DNA of 64,000 bases. Source: Tipula vernalis. Taxonomy: Eukaryota > Arthropoda > Insecta > Diptera > Tipulidae. The DNA lies in assembly GCA_958295665.1 (NCBI GenBank), contig OY282560.1, forward strand, positions 210,102,420 through 210,166,419, written 5' to 3'. Below are positions 37,566 through 48,460 of this stretch, in pieces; position 1 is the first letter of the stretch, and the number at the start of each line of letters is the position of its first letter. The notes beneath the pieces were generated by a model, which did not search any database, was not told the DNA's origin, and saw only the letters and a list, made by a program, of their open reading frames with translations. The position numbers were made by a program, and so were the translations under genes.

Positions 37566-37630
37566 TAAAGCATTGCCACATGATATGAATCTGTATTCGG
37601 ACAGAATTTTGTCATGTGGTAATGCTTTTA
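37566..37630. repeat. Hairpin with 18-base arms
   Basis: TAAAGCATTGCCACATGA (37566-37583) pairs with TCATGTGGTAATGCTTTTA (37612-37630) with one G-U pair and a bulge; the loop is about 28 bases. It is more GC-rich than its surroundings. It could be the end of a foldback element or a transcribed hairpin. Confidence 0.5.
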
Positions 37631-37674
37631 GAAGGAGACAACATTCCAATAAAAGTTTAGCAATAGTTTATATT

Positions 37675-37891
37675 CCAAGAGGATTTTCACTAAGAAATAA
37701 ACTCTTTCATGATTCGATTTTTCAATCAAATAAAATTACATGTTTTATGAACATTTTCGTATAAAAATAATGTAAAAGCTCATAATTCTTATAGACTAAA
37801 AATGTAAATGAAAACAATCGTTTTCCCATATAGTTTCATAGTAAAGAAAAAATTTTATGTACTTTATTTTAAGCTTAGTAAAAAATACAGT
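37675..37891 (+). repeat. Dispersed direct repeat, copy 2 of 35495-35708
   Basis: Both copies run through AAATAAAATTA, ATGTTTTATGAACA, CATAATTCT, AAAAATGTAAATGA, TATAGTTTC and AGTAAAGAAAAAATT in the same order with scattered differences and small indels. The copies are 2.2 kb apart and the piggyBac-type MITE lies between them. The repeat family is not identified. Confidence 0.6.
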
Positions 37892-40150
37892 CAATGTGGA
37901 GGCTCTTATTTATAGAGTAGGCTCTGATTTTATAGAGCCATAATCAAAAAATCTGAGCTTTTATAAGGGAATTAGAAACGAGGAAAAAACGAAACTTTTC
38001 ATAGTAAAACACACAAAACATATGGGAAATCACTTTTTTTCCTAAGACAAATTTTTAAATGAAAACGCTACAAATTCTTAATTATGATTTCTGAAATACT
38101 TTCATAAATGTTTGAATTTCAACATAAATGAATATCGTTTAAGTAAATCGTTTTCATTTTCTTGTTTTATGTGATTTATTTAAACCAAAATATTAAAAAA
38201 AATTCGTAACAACAGCATTCTGGTCAAATTGAAATAAAAGCTTACTACGATTCGTTTGGTCATTAAGTCAATATACATTACATTGATGGTAGTGATGGCC
38301 GTAAAAATTTGGAAAAATCGTACCAAAAATTACCCCCTGGGGAAATTTCAAGTTCAAAAATTGTAGGAAAAGCAAAACCAATTTACAAAATATAGGAACG
38401 TGTGATAATTTTGCGATTAAATAATTTTTTTTCGTATTTTTCTTTTGCCATTTTAGACATCTTACGTACACTAGTAAAACTAAAGATAAATTTAGCAAGT
38501 ATTATTTTAATTTGTCAGAGCCAACTTTGATGTATTTTTCAAAATGAAAGTTCGAAAAATGTATTTTAGAAATAATTTAATTTTAATATTTCTGCAATTA
38601 ATATTTACTTAATACCAATATGGCCTTCTTGTATATTGTTCTTAAAGATATGTAGAAAACTTTTTTAAAAACATTTTATAATATTTTTGCTTTTTTCATT
38701 GAAAAACTTGAAGCTAAAAAACACCATTTTTACTATGGATTCCTATGGAAATCAGTGAAAAGTTATACCACTAAAAAAGCTTCTAAAAAATACGTCATTA
38801 AGATTATGGCTCTATACTCTAGAAGGCTCTGCTGAAACACAAAACGTACACCTAATCAAATTTTTTTGTAATGGGAAACTTTTTCGTCTGGTTTTTGCCC
38901 GCTTATTTTAAAATTAACTTATATCTAGATGGCAATGGCAACGGTTTCAGTTTTGAATTTAACATCTAGCCGAGCAAATAAAAATGTTTCTGATGGCCGC
39001 AGCCTAATGCTAATGCAATAAAAAAATTTATTTTATAAAATATATTTACTAAATTTTTCCTCAAAAATAACAAGTAATTGTGATGCTTGTGTAAAACATT
39101 AAAAGGTGGTCAGCTTATTTAAATTATCAAATTAAGAAATTGTATGTTCTAAAAATATAATGAAAGGGATTAAATCAGGATTTTTTAAGTATCTTGATTT
39201 GGGAATTTAATTCTTATTAATATGATAAAAACAGGTGTGAATTATTTAAGTGGACTTTGAGAATTTTCTAACTGAATCAAACCCTAAGTTCTTAAACAGT
39301 TCAGGAACATATCATTCTTAGATTTAGAACATTATATTCTGATTAGTGAAAATTTAGAAGAATTGTATTCTTTAAACAACAATTCTTTAGAAAACTTAGC
39401 TTAATTGTGAGTTAGGGTAAAAGTCCGATCTTACGAATCCACCATAAAGGAACAATAATGAAACAGTTATCTGTAAGCACAACAAATGACACCCGTTATC
39501 GATCGACATACTTTACCTGCTATTTACAACAAATTTTTATTTTATTTATTTTTCAAGGCAACTACTATAATTAAACATGTGTAATGTCCATTCTTATATA
39601 TTATGTGTATATATGTATGTAATTATAATTTGAACCAATTCATGACACTCATTATTCACCTATCATCTTCAAACGCATGCAACTAACATTTCCAATCAGC
39701 ACATTGAATAATTAAAAGATTGACGTACTGCATCGACAGAGGTAATACATATACCGAGTGAAACACTATAATTAGGGCGCCAAATAATTATAATAATTTG
39801 TATAAACATACAACCGTACACAAAGTATACACTTGCACAGTCTTTCATCGGCTTACATCTGTTGCCTTTTGTACAATTTGTACACCTAACCAAGACGATT
39901 ACTTCACATCTTTGCGATCTGATAAACATTTATAATTCAATCGCTTCATACATAAATTGAAATCACTTTGAATAAAAAACTGATTATATATTCAGATCAG
40001 GTAAAATGTAATTGAATTTTTAATGCTTTGGTTCCCGCAATTATAGATGCATATAATTTGAAATACACTTTGTTTATTACATTTACATGTAATGGGATCG
40101 CAAATATCTGCTATACAGAAATATAAAATGGTGCGGGTTAGCTCTAATTA
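37892..40150. other. AT-rich intergenic DNA upstream of ETH
   Basis: No coding exon can be supported. An AAGAAA/TTCTTA-rich tract at 39120-39420 resembles those in the first 5 kb. The 2 kb upstream of the ETH gene may contain regulatory sequence that I cannot resolve. Confidence 0.5.
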
Positions 40151-40161
40151 AAAACAAAATT

Positions 40162-40175
40162 AGTTCACCTGAATT
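40162..40175 (+). promoter_or_regulatory. Possible ecdysone-response-like inverted half-sites
   Basis: AGTTCA-CC-TGAATT has one consensus nuclear-receptor half-site (RGKTCA) and an imperfect inverted partner. It lies about 110 bases upstream of the TATA box. Insect ETH genes are known to be induced by ecdysteroid through EcR; assignment of this site is inference only. Confidence 0.3.
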
Positions 40176-40274
40176 ATAGACGAAAATAAGTCGTTGACAT
40201 GATATCGATTTTTAGAAACAAAAACCAAAAAATGTTTATCACCCAAAATGATATGCGGGAGATAGTTTTAGTAG

Positions 40275-40311
40275 TATATATAAAGGCGATAAAATTTGTT
40301 AGATTTCATTA
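40275..40311 (+). promoter_or_regulatory. ETH core promoter: TATA box and initiator
   Basis: TATATAAAG at 40275-40283 is followed about 30 bases later by TTCATTA (40305-40311), close to the insect initiator TCAGT/TCATT. This places the start of transcription about 50 bases before the ATG at 40360. Confidence 0.6.
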
Positions 40312-40359
40312 CGATCAAGTCAAGCATTTTTATCAAGTGTATCAAACAAAAAGTAAAAC

Positions 40360-41098
40360 ATGTTGAAAGAAGCATTTCTATTAACAATTTTTTGTTACCT
40401 CTTTATTTCAATTGAGTACTGTGATGGGAATGAAAGTCCAGGATTTTTTTTGAAAATCTCCAAAAATGTTCCAAGAATTGGAAGACGTGCAGTTAAAACG
40501 TATGGTAATTTTTTTAAGAATGCAAAAAATGTACCACGCATTGGAAGACGAACTGATGAATTGGTAAAATCATTTTTGAAACCAAATAAATCGTTAATTT
40601 TATAATTGTAATGAAATTTATATTTTACAGATGGATTCCGATGTTCAAGATGGTGCCACAATTTATGATTATTTTATGCGACCAACCCGTAAACTTGATA
40701 TGAATAAAAATAAATTTTACAATCATATTCGCCCAATTGATTCACATCAGCTGTTTAATCAAATTACAAACGATTTGGACAATGGATCAGAGTTAAGATT
40801 TATTGCGTGGCATGATTTTGATAAGGCCCTAGAATCTGATATATCGCTGTTTAGTAAGTTGCACTCGTTAGGTCGCACCAAAGAGGTTGACGATTTGTTA
40901 AATTTCTTGAATGAAGGCGCCCCACCAAATGGCAATTCGGATTACAATAAAATTCATTTTATTTCGGATAATGAAAATGCCAACAGTTTATTTTATCGGA
41001 CTGATCGTAGTTTTGATAATAATTTTGTTAAAATTTCAAATCCGAAGAGTGACCAGGGACCATTGGAAGAGCAGGAAAAGCTAATGGAAAGCAAGTGA
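40360..41098 (+). CDS. ETH: Ecdysis triggering hormone precursor
   Basis: Precursor of the secreted peptide hormones that Inka cells release to start moulting behaviour. Two exons: 40360-40563 (68 codons) and 40631-41098 (155 codons plus stop), joined in phase 0 across a 67-base intron (GTAAAA...TTTTACAG), giving 223 aa. Residues 1-23 are a signal peptide (hydrophobic LLTIFCYLFISI). ETH1 is NESPGFFLKISKNVPRI, then G for amidation and RR for cleavage. ETH2 is AVKTYGNFFKNAKNVPRI, then G and RR. The long C-terminal part (MDSDVQDG... to KLMESK) is the variable spacer typical of the family. Length is close to the Drosophila precursor (about 200 aa). The peptides resemble both mosquito and fly ETH, pointing to Diptera. 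The gene looks intact; no other host gene is visible nearby. Confidence 0.93.
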
Positions 41099-41199
41099 TT
41101 TCAGTGAAACCGTGTTTCCTATAACTAATATTTATGTGCCTCGCGCGGTTAAACCGTCCTATTTTAATCATTTGATGCTTATTTGTGTAATAATTTATT

Positions 41200-41205
41200 A
41201 ATAAA
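41200..41205 (+). terminator. ETH polyadenylation signal
   Basis: AATAAA 102 bases after the ETH stop codon, in AT-rich sequence. Confidence 0.55.
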
Positions 41206-42039
41206 TCTAAATTGCTAATTATTATATTCTGCAAATGATTATGTGTTATAGAATTTTATTTAAACTTAAAACAAAATTAACATTCATCACTTTCTTAATC
41301 CATCCATGAATAAAAAGTGTTGATCTTGAGACGTTGTTCCCAGTAGTATACAGTAGTGGCCCAGTAGTAAAATAACCAATTTGCTCAGGTCGAGTTCAGG
41401 CGGTAAATTGAATACCAATGTTTAAATACAAACAATTTCTCAATAGCTATGTTTTTAATTGTTTAGTGCTTCAATCTTAACATAAAATGATTATGTTTAA
41501 ATGACTAAACGATTATGTTTAAGTAACTTTCAACAAAATACTATTTCAACAAAAAAAAATTAATTTTGAATCTAAAAACGTTTGGTTTTCAAACCCAGCG
41601 AGAAATATTCAACTTTCAAGTTCTCCTTTTAATCATTTCATGTTTTAGCATTAACGTAAAGAGTTTATTTTTAAGTCAATAAATGCTTAAATTTCAAACC
41701 AAGAGAGTATTTTTCAACTTGCCTTAATTAGGAATTGTTGATTAATAAACATAATTTAATCAGAGTTGGGCGTATGAGAAGTTTCATCCCAAAAAGTTCC
41801 CGTGTGTGTCGGCTAAACTTTAAGGAAATTTTCATTCGATCCAGAAAAAAAAATGCAAAACTCTTAACTAAACGGTATTCGTTCCGAAAAATAATTGTAA
41901 AGAAATTGATTAAGATTTAAAAGCATTATAGTAAAATAAATGTTTATTGATTATTCCTTTGGACCCAAAATATGTACATTTATAGTGAACAAACACTAAG
42001 CGGTCAAATTTCAATTTCTACATTTCTTGCGCCGATATC
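41206..42039. other. AT-rich spacer downstream of ETH
   Basis: A basic 62-codon ORF (41735-41920) starts without an ATG and shows no signal peptide or known motif. Nothing else can be supported. Confidence 0.4.
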
Positions 42040-42800
42040 AGTGATGTGCCCCTGAAATGGCTTATGGTAGCCGACTTCTCAACACTTATGAAATTAGAAA
42101 AAACCACCCTGAATAAGAAATCACGGGGGTGGTTTGGCGTCTATTGGAGGGTAGGACCAAAGTTGAATAGATTAATCTACCAGCTACGTAACCTTCCAGT
42201 ATAGGGTGCGCATCACGTGAGCTGTTTGGTCATGTATTAGGCAGCTGCGTGACGGGTACAATTGTGTAAGGGGTAACCTGGTCACAATTCGCCAGTGTAC
42301 CTGCTGCCTCCTCGTGGCAACCACTAGTATCTGATGCAATTTGGCACATTTTGGGCCATTTGGCACAGGCTAAAGAAAGGTGCTAAAAAAAAAACCCGTG
42401 ACAAAAAACCCTAATCTAAGGTGGAACAGGATATGCCGATCGATGAATGGTTGATAGGTTAATTAATCCCGACAAGTATGCGGACTCTGGATACCAGGCA
42501 CCCTTCAGTTTTATTTAGCCTCCTTGTAGTAGAGCTGGGTGCCTACAGACGACTTTCCATTCTCAGAAACTTGTAAGAGTAAAATCTAAACGGAAGACGG
42601 GGCAGGGGTAGGAATATATGGGAGTGGGACAGCCCTCTCGAAGTCCTTGAGTTCCAATGCTACCGCCTTTCTAGCAGAATTAGTAAACATCTAGGAGGGA
42701 GAACTATAACCTATTTAAAAAAAGAATCAAATTTAGTAGCATTTCAAAAAAGGAACTGATGAAGGAAGAAAATCCGAAACCGGTCTTCCAATAATAAAAT
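42040..42800 (+). pseudogene. Non-LTR retrotransposon scrap with RNase H fragment
   Basis: This block is much more GC-rich than its surroundings. At 42597-42695 the plus strand reads EDGAGVGIYGSGTALSKSL followed by NATAFLAELVNI. This is the first acidic-residue strand of a retrotransposon RNase H and its Glu helix, preceded by SKI-stop-TE where the family has GSKxxxE. The rest (CAATTTGGCACATTTTGGGC and others) has no intact frame. It is a different element from the one at 23.2 kb. Confidence 0.6.
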
Positions 42801-44098
42801 AAATAATATCACTTAAAAGAAAGCCTTTTAAATTTGTTGTTTTTAATATTTATTTATAAAATTTGTTAATAAAATTTTAAAAATAATAAATTGAATGCTT
42901 TTAATTTAGAAAAAACAAAAAGTATTTGTGTTTATTGAATTATTATCATAGGAAGGAGAGCAATAAGCCCACACACTTAAAAAACTTGCAACAAATTTTA
43001 AAGCAAGCTTTGCTATTCGTCTTATTTAATGCACTTAAAAATTGTATTTTAAAGCAGGCCATGCATTACATATTTTACTAAAGCAAATGGTTTGCATTTT
43101 AAAGCAAGTTAACTTTACTTTCAACTTTTTTAACATAAAATTATTCGAAAAATTTTCATTCTTTTTTTTTAATTTTCCATTTGTATTAGTACCTAAAATA
43201 AAATCACGTTTAAAATAATAATTATGGCCTTCAGTATTTCTCTTTTTTTTCAAATATTTCCAACGAATGGAAGTCCATTTGGCTGACGATTATATTATCT
43301 TAAACTTATGAATTAAAATTCTAAATCTCGTAAATTTTTGGTACGTTTATTAATATTGATTATACTATAAACATTCATAAAATGCTCGAGTTATTCACTC
43401 CCAACAATTACAAAACAGCTCGTAAAATTACCATCTACATTGTAATTAAAAACAATACGCGATAGTTAAACAAGATATTTTTGTTTTATGTGAAATAAAC
43501 TACAGTTTCTCGTTATTTAATTTTTAAATTACGTTCTGTATTGACGATTGGGGAACCGCAAAATAGCGCGGCTAGTAATAATTAAGTTGAACCACAAAAA
43601 AATATAATATTTTGGTTTTTACTATAAAAATTTGATTTATAATACTCTATAATCCAAATAAAAATTGTATTTAAATATATTTAGTTTTTATTTAAATTAA
43701 ACCTAATTAAAAGTAAAATATCAACGCTAAAACCTAACTGTATTTTTTAAATAAACTGTAATTCAATCAATATTTGCAACAATTGATAATAATTCAATTA
43801 CATATTTATAATTCATATTTGGACTTCATTTTACATAAATACATATTTAATATTTTTTTAAATAATGATCTTTATTAAAAATATTTTATTATATTAAATA
43901 AATTCATGAACATAAATCTGGTCAATTTTGACGGTGCTCATCTCCTTGTTGTAAATTAAGGTTCAAATACGGGCCGTATCTCTGATATTACCTTACTTAC
44001 TTAAACTTTACAAACCATTTTAACCGAAGAGAAACTCTCTGTAATTTTCGTCATTTTATTCCGAAGTTTCGTGTTACATAGATGTGTGTAGTATTGAA

Positions 44099-44105
44099 TA
44101 TAAAA
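44099..44105 (+). promoter_or_regulatory. Possible TATA box of the CACTA accessory gene
   Basis: TATAAAA about 160 bases before the first ATG of the accessory gene and inside the element. AT-rich context makes chance occurrence possible. Confidence 0.3.
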
Positions 44106-44263
44106 CGGTGCATTTTTATTATAAAAAGTGTTTATTTTACATATAAATTAATTAACAAACATTACTATTTTTATTAGATTAATTTATTTAAATATTTACT
44201 AATTTACTAGTAATCAAAAGTGTTGAAATAAATAATCCTAAGTGAATCTAAAATAACAAAAAA

Positions 44264-47200
44264 ATGGACAAAAGTGTGGTTTTTGTAAAATGCGTTTTAA
44301 ATCAAAATATAAATTACATAAAAATACGCAAGCAGGCGGATGATTGGGAATATACAGATTTTTTATTATCAAGTAAGTTAAACTATGTATATTTTTAATC
44401 ATTATAAGTTTTCTGGTAATCGAGTGCACGTGAAAAAAAATGTAATACGCATTTTTCATATTTAATGCAACGCTGCTATAATTCTCTCCCATATTTTAAT
44501 GCAATAAAATTAAGTAAGTGCGTGAAAAAAAAACAGTTTTATTTGGTATTAGCTTATACTTTATGCCTAAATGAGTTTTTGTAGTTTACAATTGTTGATT
44601 ATGGATGCAATATGTATAACGTAAGATCAGAAACAACGAATTAATCATAGACTTATCATTGAAAAAAAAAAAACAAAAAAACAACGCTTAAAAAACTTCT
44701 GTTATGTTAGCAAAATTCATTATTTTATTGTTCGATGTATATATCCGCCAAATTACCGTGTTACTCAAAACCGTATTAATCGCGACTAATAAATACAAAA
44801 GTACATTTTTTGTACTTACACATACATATGTATTTATTAGTCGCGATTAACATGGTTTTGAGTAACATGGTAATTTGGCCGAATTTAATTACCGTGTTAA
44901 TTAAGGGACAGGTGTATATATATATATTGTATAAAAATTCTAGAAAATTATTGCCAGAATTTTTCGATTTGATGTGTTTCAATTAATTCTTGATTTGTTT
45001 AGACTGTTATTTTCTGTAACTATTGTGATAATATTTAGAAAAAATATTTTAAACCGCATTTCTTGATGTTTGATCTGATCCGCATGTCTCATGAAACGAC
45101 ACAAAAATGCGTAAAACAAACAAACACCTAAATTCAATTTTTTTGTCTCGTTTCGTTTTGAATCTGCCTCTTCATATTCGTACTGTATTCATTATATTCT
45201 TTGTCGCTTTACAAAATATTGTTCAACTATTTTTATATCACCATTTGTGATCCAAAACGAATGTTGGATCAGATGTTGTTGTTGCTTCACATGTAAATTT
45301 TGATCTGATCCGGATCACTATGCGTCAAGAAATGCAGCTTTAGATAAAATAAACACGAACACAATTTTATAATTCTCAATAAACGAAAAACAAATGCCAT
45401 TTCGATTTGTTAGTAGCGTTGACACCAGTTCTTATTATAGCAACACTTTTTTTGATAAATCCAATACTGAAATTGCAAAAATGTACTTATATGATAAAGT
45501 ATTAAACTATTTTGTTTTGCGATGATTTTTTGATATATACTTTTATATTACTGCTAGAAACGTGAAATTTGCATGAATCTAGTTAAGAATTATTGCATGA
45601 ATTTAGCATGAATCTAGGAAGAAATGCCAATGCCTAAATAATGCTTAAATTCCTCAAGCAAGGCATTTATTTTGCATTTACAATCGCCAACAATGTATTG
45701 GCCCCACTTTTGAAAAACATGTGGAGTAAGATCTTTTATATTTTCTAGTAGGTATTCACGCTGATGTGTCTGTATATGATATTCAACATATTGGAGATTC
45801 AAGAGGATTCGAAATACCAAAAGACGATTTTTTAGACATATTTTTCCAAAATTACACACACCCAGATTTCATATTAAAACCACAATTCAAAACCAAACCG
45901 GCAACGGTTTTAAAAAGACAAAATTGTTGTTTAGGTCACGACATTTATATTTCATCTGAGGTAAATTGTTAATTTAATTTTAAAGATTCTTTAAAATATT
46001 TTGAACGAGGCAATAACTTATGTTTAGGAACTTCAAAATTTTATTACGGGATCCTCTAATGCATACGTGCTCTATAAAACCAAAAAAAATAATTTTGACG
46101 TACCAGATTTATCAGATATTGAACGGCGGGCTATAATTAGAGAAGGCGTTGCTCTATTAGTGAAAAAATTTTCTTACCATCCGGACCACGACCAGAAGTT
46201 GTCACTCGCATTGGCCATGATTAATTTATTTCCTCAATTGAAAACTTGTAATAAAGAAACTGATGGAGTGGTAATGTTCTTATTATTTATAATCGTATAT
46301 ATATTAACATCCATTTTCATTGTTAAATTAATTTCATTATTCTACACAGGATCTGCTCTACAATAGAGAAGAAAACCGAGGATATATTCTAAACAGGCTG
46401 AACCATATTCGCAACAAATTATATAAAAACGAAGCTGCTTATTCAAACGAGGAAAATTTACTATCGAAAAGGAAGAGAACAAATACTAAAACAATCAATG
46501 TAAAAACAATTACCAATACACCAAATATTCAAAATAACAATAACAACTTTGAAGAAGACCTCCTGATTTTAAAGCATTTAAATGTCACCACCCAGGTTGT
46601 GTTTTTGAAACAAAAACTTTCGAACACCATTGCTTTAAGGGAGGAAGCAATAAAAAATAATAAATTTGACAGCTTTGCCGAAGCTTTTCCTTTTTTTTTT
46701 GTAAGCCCGGACTTGGTAAGTAAAACAAAAACCTAATTCATTTTGTTTCATATCACTCCCAATTAAAACTAAAACCTTCTTTAAATTATTCAGGTTTGTT
46801 TCGATTTTGGCTTACGATTTCCTGAAAATTCATCTAAGTTCATTCAAAATTGGCCGGCAGTTGCTGAAGTTATAGAAAAAGTCTGGAGAGGTTTCAAGGG
46901 CATCAATTGCATAAGGCCTCCTGAGTTAGAAGGTATTATTTATTAATTTTCATTAGACATATCTATTAATCTACAGTAAAATTGATTTTTCAATTTTTAA
47001 TTTTTAGCTTTAATTATATAGACCTTATTTTATTTCTAATTTAATACATGTATATTTATTAATTTTAAATTTTTTATTTTTTTTATTTTACCGATATTTC
47101 GATGTTGTACATCAGTTTTCAGACATGTTTACAATTTTAATTTTTGTTTTTCACGATTCAAAAATTTATTTTTTCCTTTAGGCTACCAATTTAAAAATAA

Positions 47201-48267
47201 ATTTGTTGTCCTTGATCTAAACCTAATATTTATTTAAGAAAGATAAAAAAACAGCTGACCAAAGTTCAAACTAAAAGCATTATGATATCATAATTTAAAG
47301 ACTACATGGATTTCTGAATTAAAACTTTGTTTGTATTATGTGTAGTTTTTGATAATATAAATATAAACCGATTGTAATTTATTTGTGTCCACTTTGTAAT
47401 TTACTGGATTCTTTGCCAACCAGATAAGGCATGCTTCCTTAAATAAACTTTTATTTTTCTTTGCTTCGCACAACGTGATTGCTGTATCAATATCTTTCAT
47501 TTCGTTCACAAGTTTTACAAGAGCTACAAAGTTTTAAGTCGGCAAAATAAACGAAAAAAAAAAAAAAAATTAAATCAATAAATAAAATAATTAAAGCTAA
47601 AAATTAAAAATTAAAAAGAGAGACCCAAAAAACCTATTACAATAAGTAAAATTTATGTTTATTTCTAGAATGGGCACCCTCATATCAAAAAATTTTGCTT
47701 TTGCTGCACCTTCTACCACAAACATCAATGGGTAAAACATCAGCACGAACTAAACGGGAACCATTCAAAAATTGCATAGATCGCCTTATTTTGTTTAGAA
47801 AGGTGTGTGCATTCAATCTATTGAATTAATTATATTTAAATATCACTAATTATGAAACTGTATTCTAAAATTTAATATTTTTTCTATAGCCTAATTTATG
47901 CAACGAGGAATTGATAGAAAAAAACAACTCAGCACCATATTTGATTGTAAAGGGAGAAACAAAAGTTGCCATACATGAAATTTTACTATGCGTTGAGTCT
48001 CAATTAATACCTCTACCGGCAAGTTTCAATATTTTTGATTCTGTAGACATATTGTTCAAGGCACATTATGTTTTCAACCAAAAATTCAATGAATGTTTAA
48101 ATAATTTTTTGGTATTTATATCATACTATTTTTTTAAAATAATAACTACTAGAATTCCAATTAAAATCAAAGACGTTGCAACAAAATTGAATACAGAAAT
48201 TGAGTCTGAACAATCAGAACAACTCCTAGAGAACGTCGAAAATTTGGCAGTAAATCTTGATTTATAG
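44264..48267 (+). CDS. CACTA accessory protein, seven exons, about 525 aa
   Basis: Exons, each with GT-AG ends and compatible phase: 44264-44372 (phase 1 donor GTAAGT), 45752-45960 (acceptor could be 3 bases earlier), 46028-46270, 46350-46715, 46794-46932 (phase 1), 47669-47802, 47890-48267 (TAG). The joined frame is open throughout. It starts MDKSVVFVKCVLNQ. Recognisable blocks are IERRAIIREGVALLVKKFSY with LSLALAMINLFPQLK (exon 3), REENRGYILNRLNHIRNKLY (exon 4), FIQNWPAVAEVIEKVWRGFK (exon 5) and LFKAHYVFNQKFNECLNNF (exon 7). From memory these match a widespread animal family often labelled sterile-alpha-motif-3-like, although I see no SAM domain. It has no nuclease motif. Synteny with the transposase in two diverged elements suggests a partner needed for transposition or its control. 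Function is unknown. Confidence 0.75.
44747..44879. repeat. Inverted repeat with 50-base arms in intron 1
   Basis: Arms 44747-44796 and 44830-44879 (GCCAAATTACCGTGTTACTC ... and its inverse) differ at only a few positions. The spacer itself holds AAGTAC/GTACTT. It lies inside intron 1 of the CACTA accessory gene and is probably a small inserted foldback element. Confidence 0.6.
45054..45345. repeat. MITE-like inverted repeat in intron 1
   Basis: The left end GCATTTCTTGATGTTTGATC matches, in reverse complement, the right end GCATTTCTTGACGCATAGTG, and both are followed within 15 bases by GATC-rich GATCNGATC. It is about 290 bp, non-coding, and sits in intron 1 of the accessory gene. Confidence 0.5.
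46933..47668 (+). other. Intron 5 of the CACTA accessory gene
   Basis: 736 bases, AT-rich, from GTATTA to a TTTCTAG acceptor. No inserted element is recognised. Confidence 0.6.
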
Positions 48268-48460
48268 ATATCTGTAACATTTTTAATTTAATAGATTATT
48301 GACTAATTTATGTTTATAAGGTGCAATTTAGAATTTAAATTGAAATAATTTTGGATACCTTATATTTTTATATCTAGTAATTATTAAATCGCAATATTCA
48401 TATTATATTATTTTATATTATTAAGTTTTATTTAATATCTAAGACTCTAGAATTACAAAA

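Noticed and set aside
38268..38498. 76-codon hydrophobic minus-strand ORF
   Set aside because: No motif, no splice context and AT-driven composition.
41735..41920. 62-codon basic ORF near ETH as a second neuropeptide
   Set aside because: It lacks an ATG start, a signal peptide and paired cleavage sites with amidation glycine; AT-rich chance ORF is more likely.
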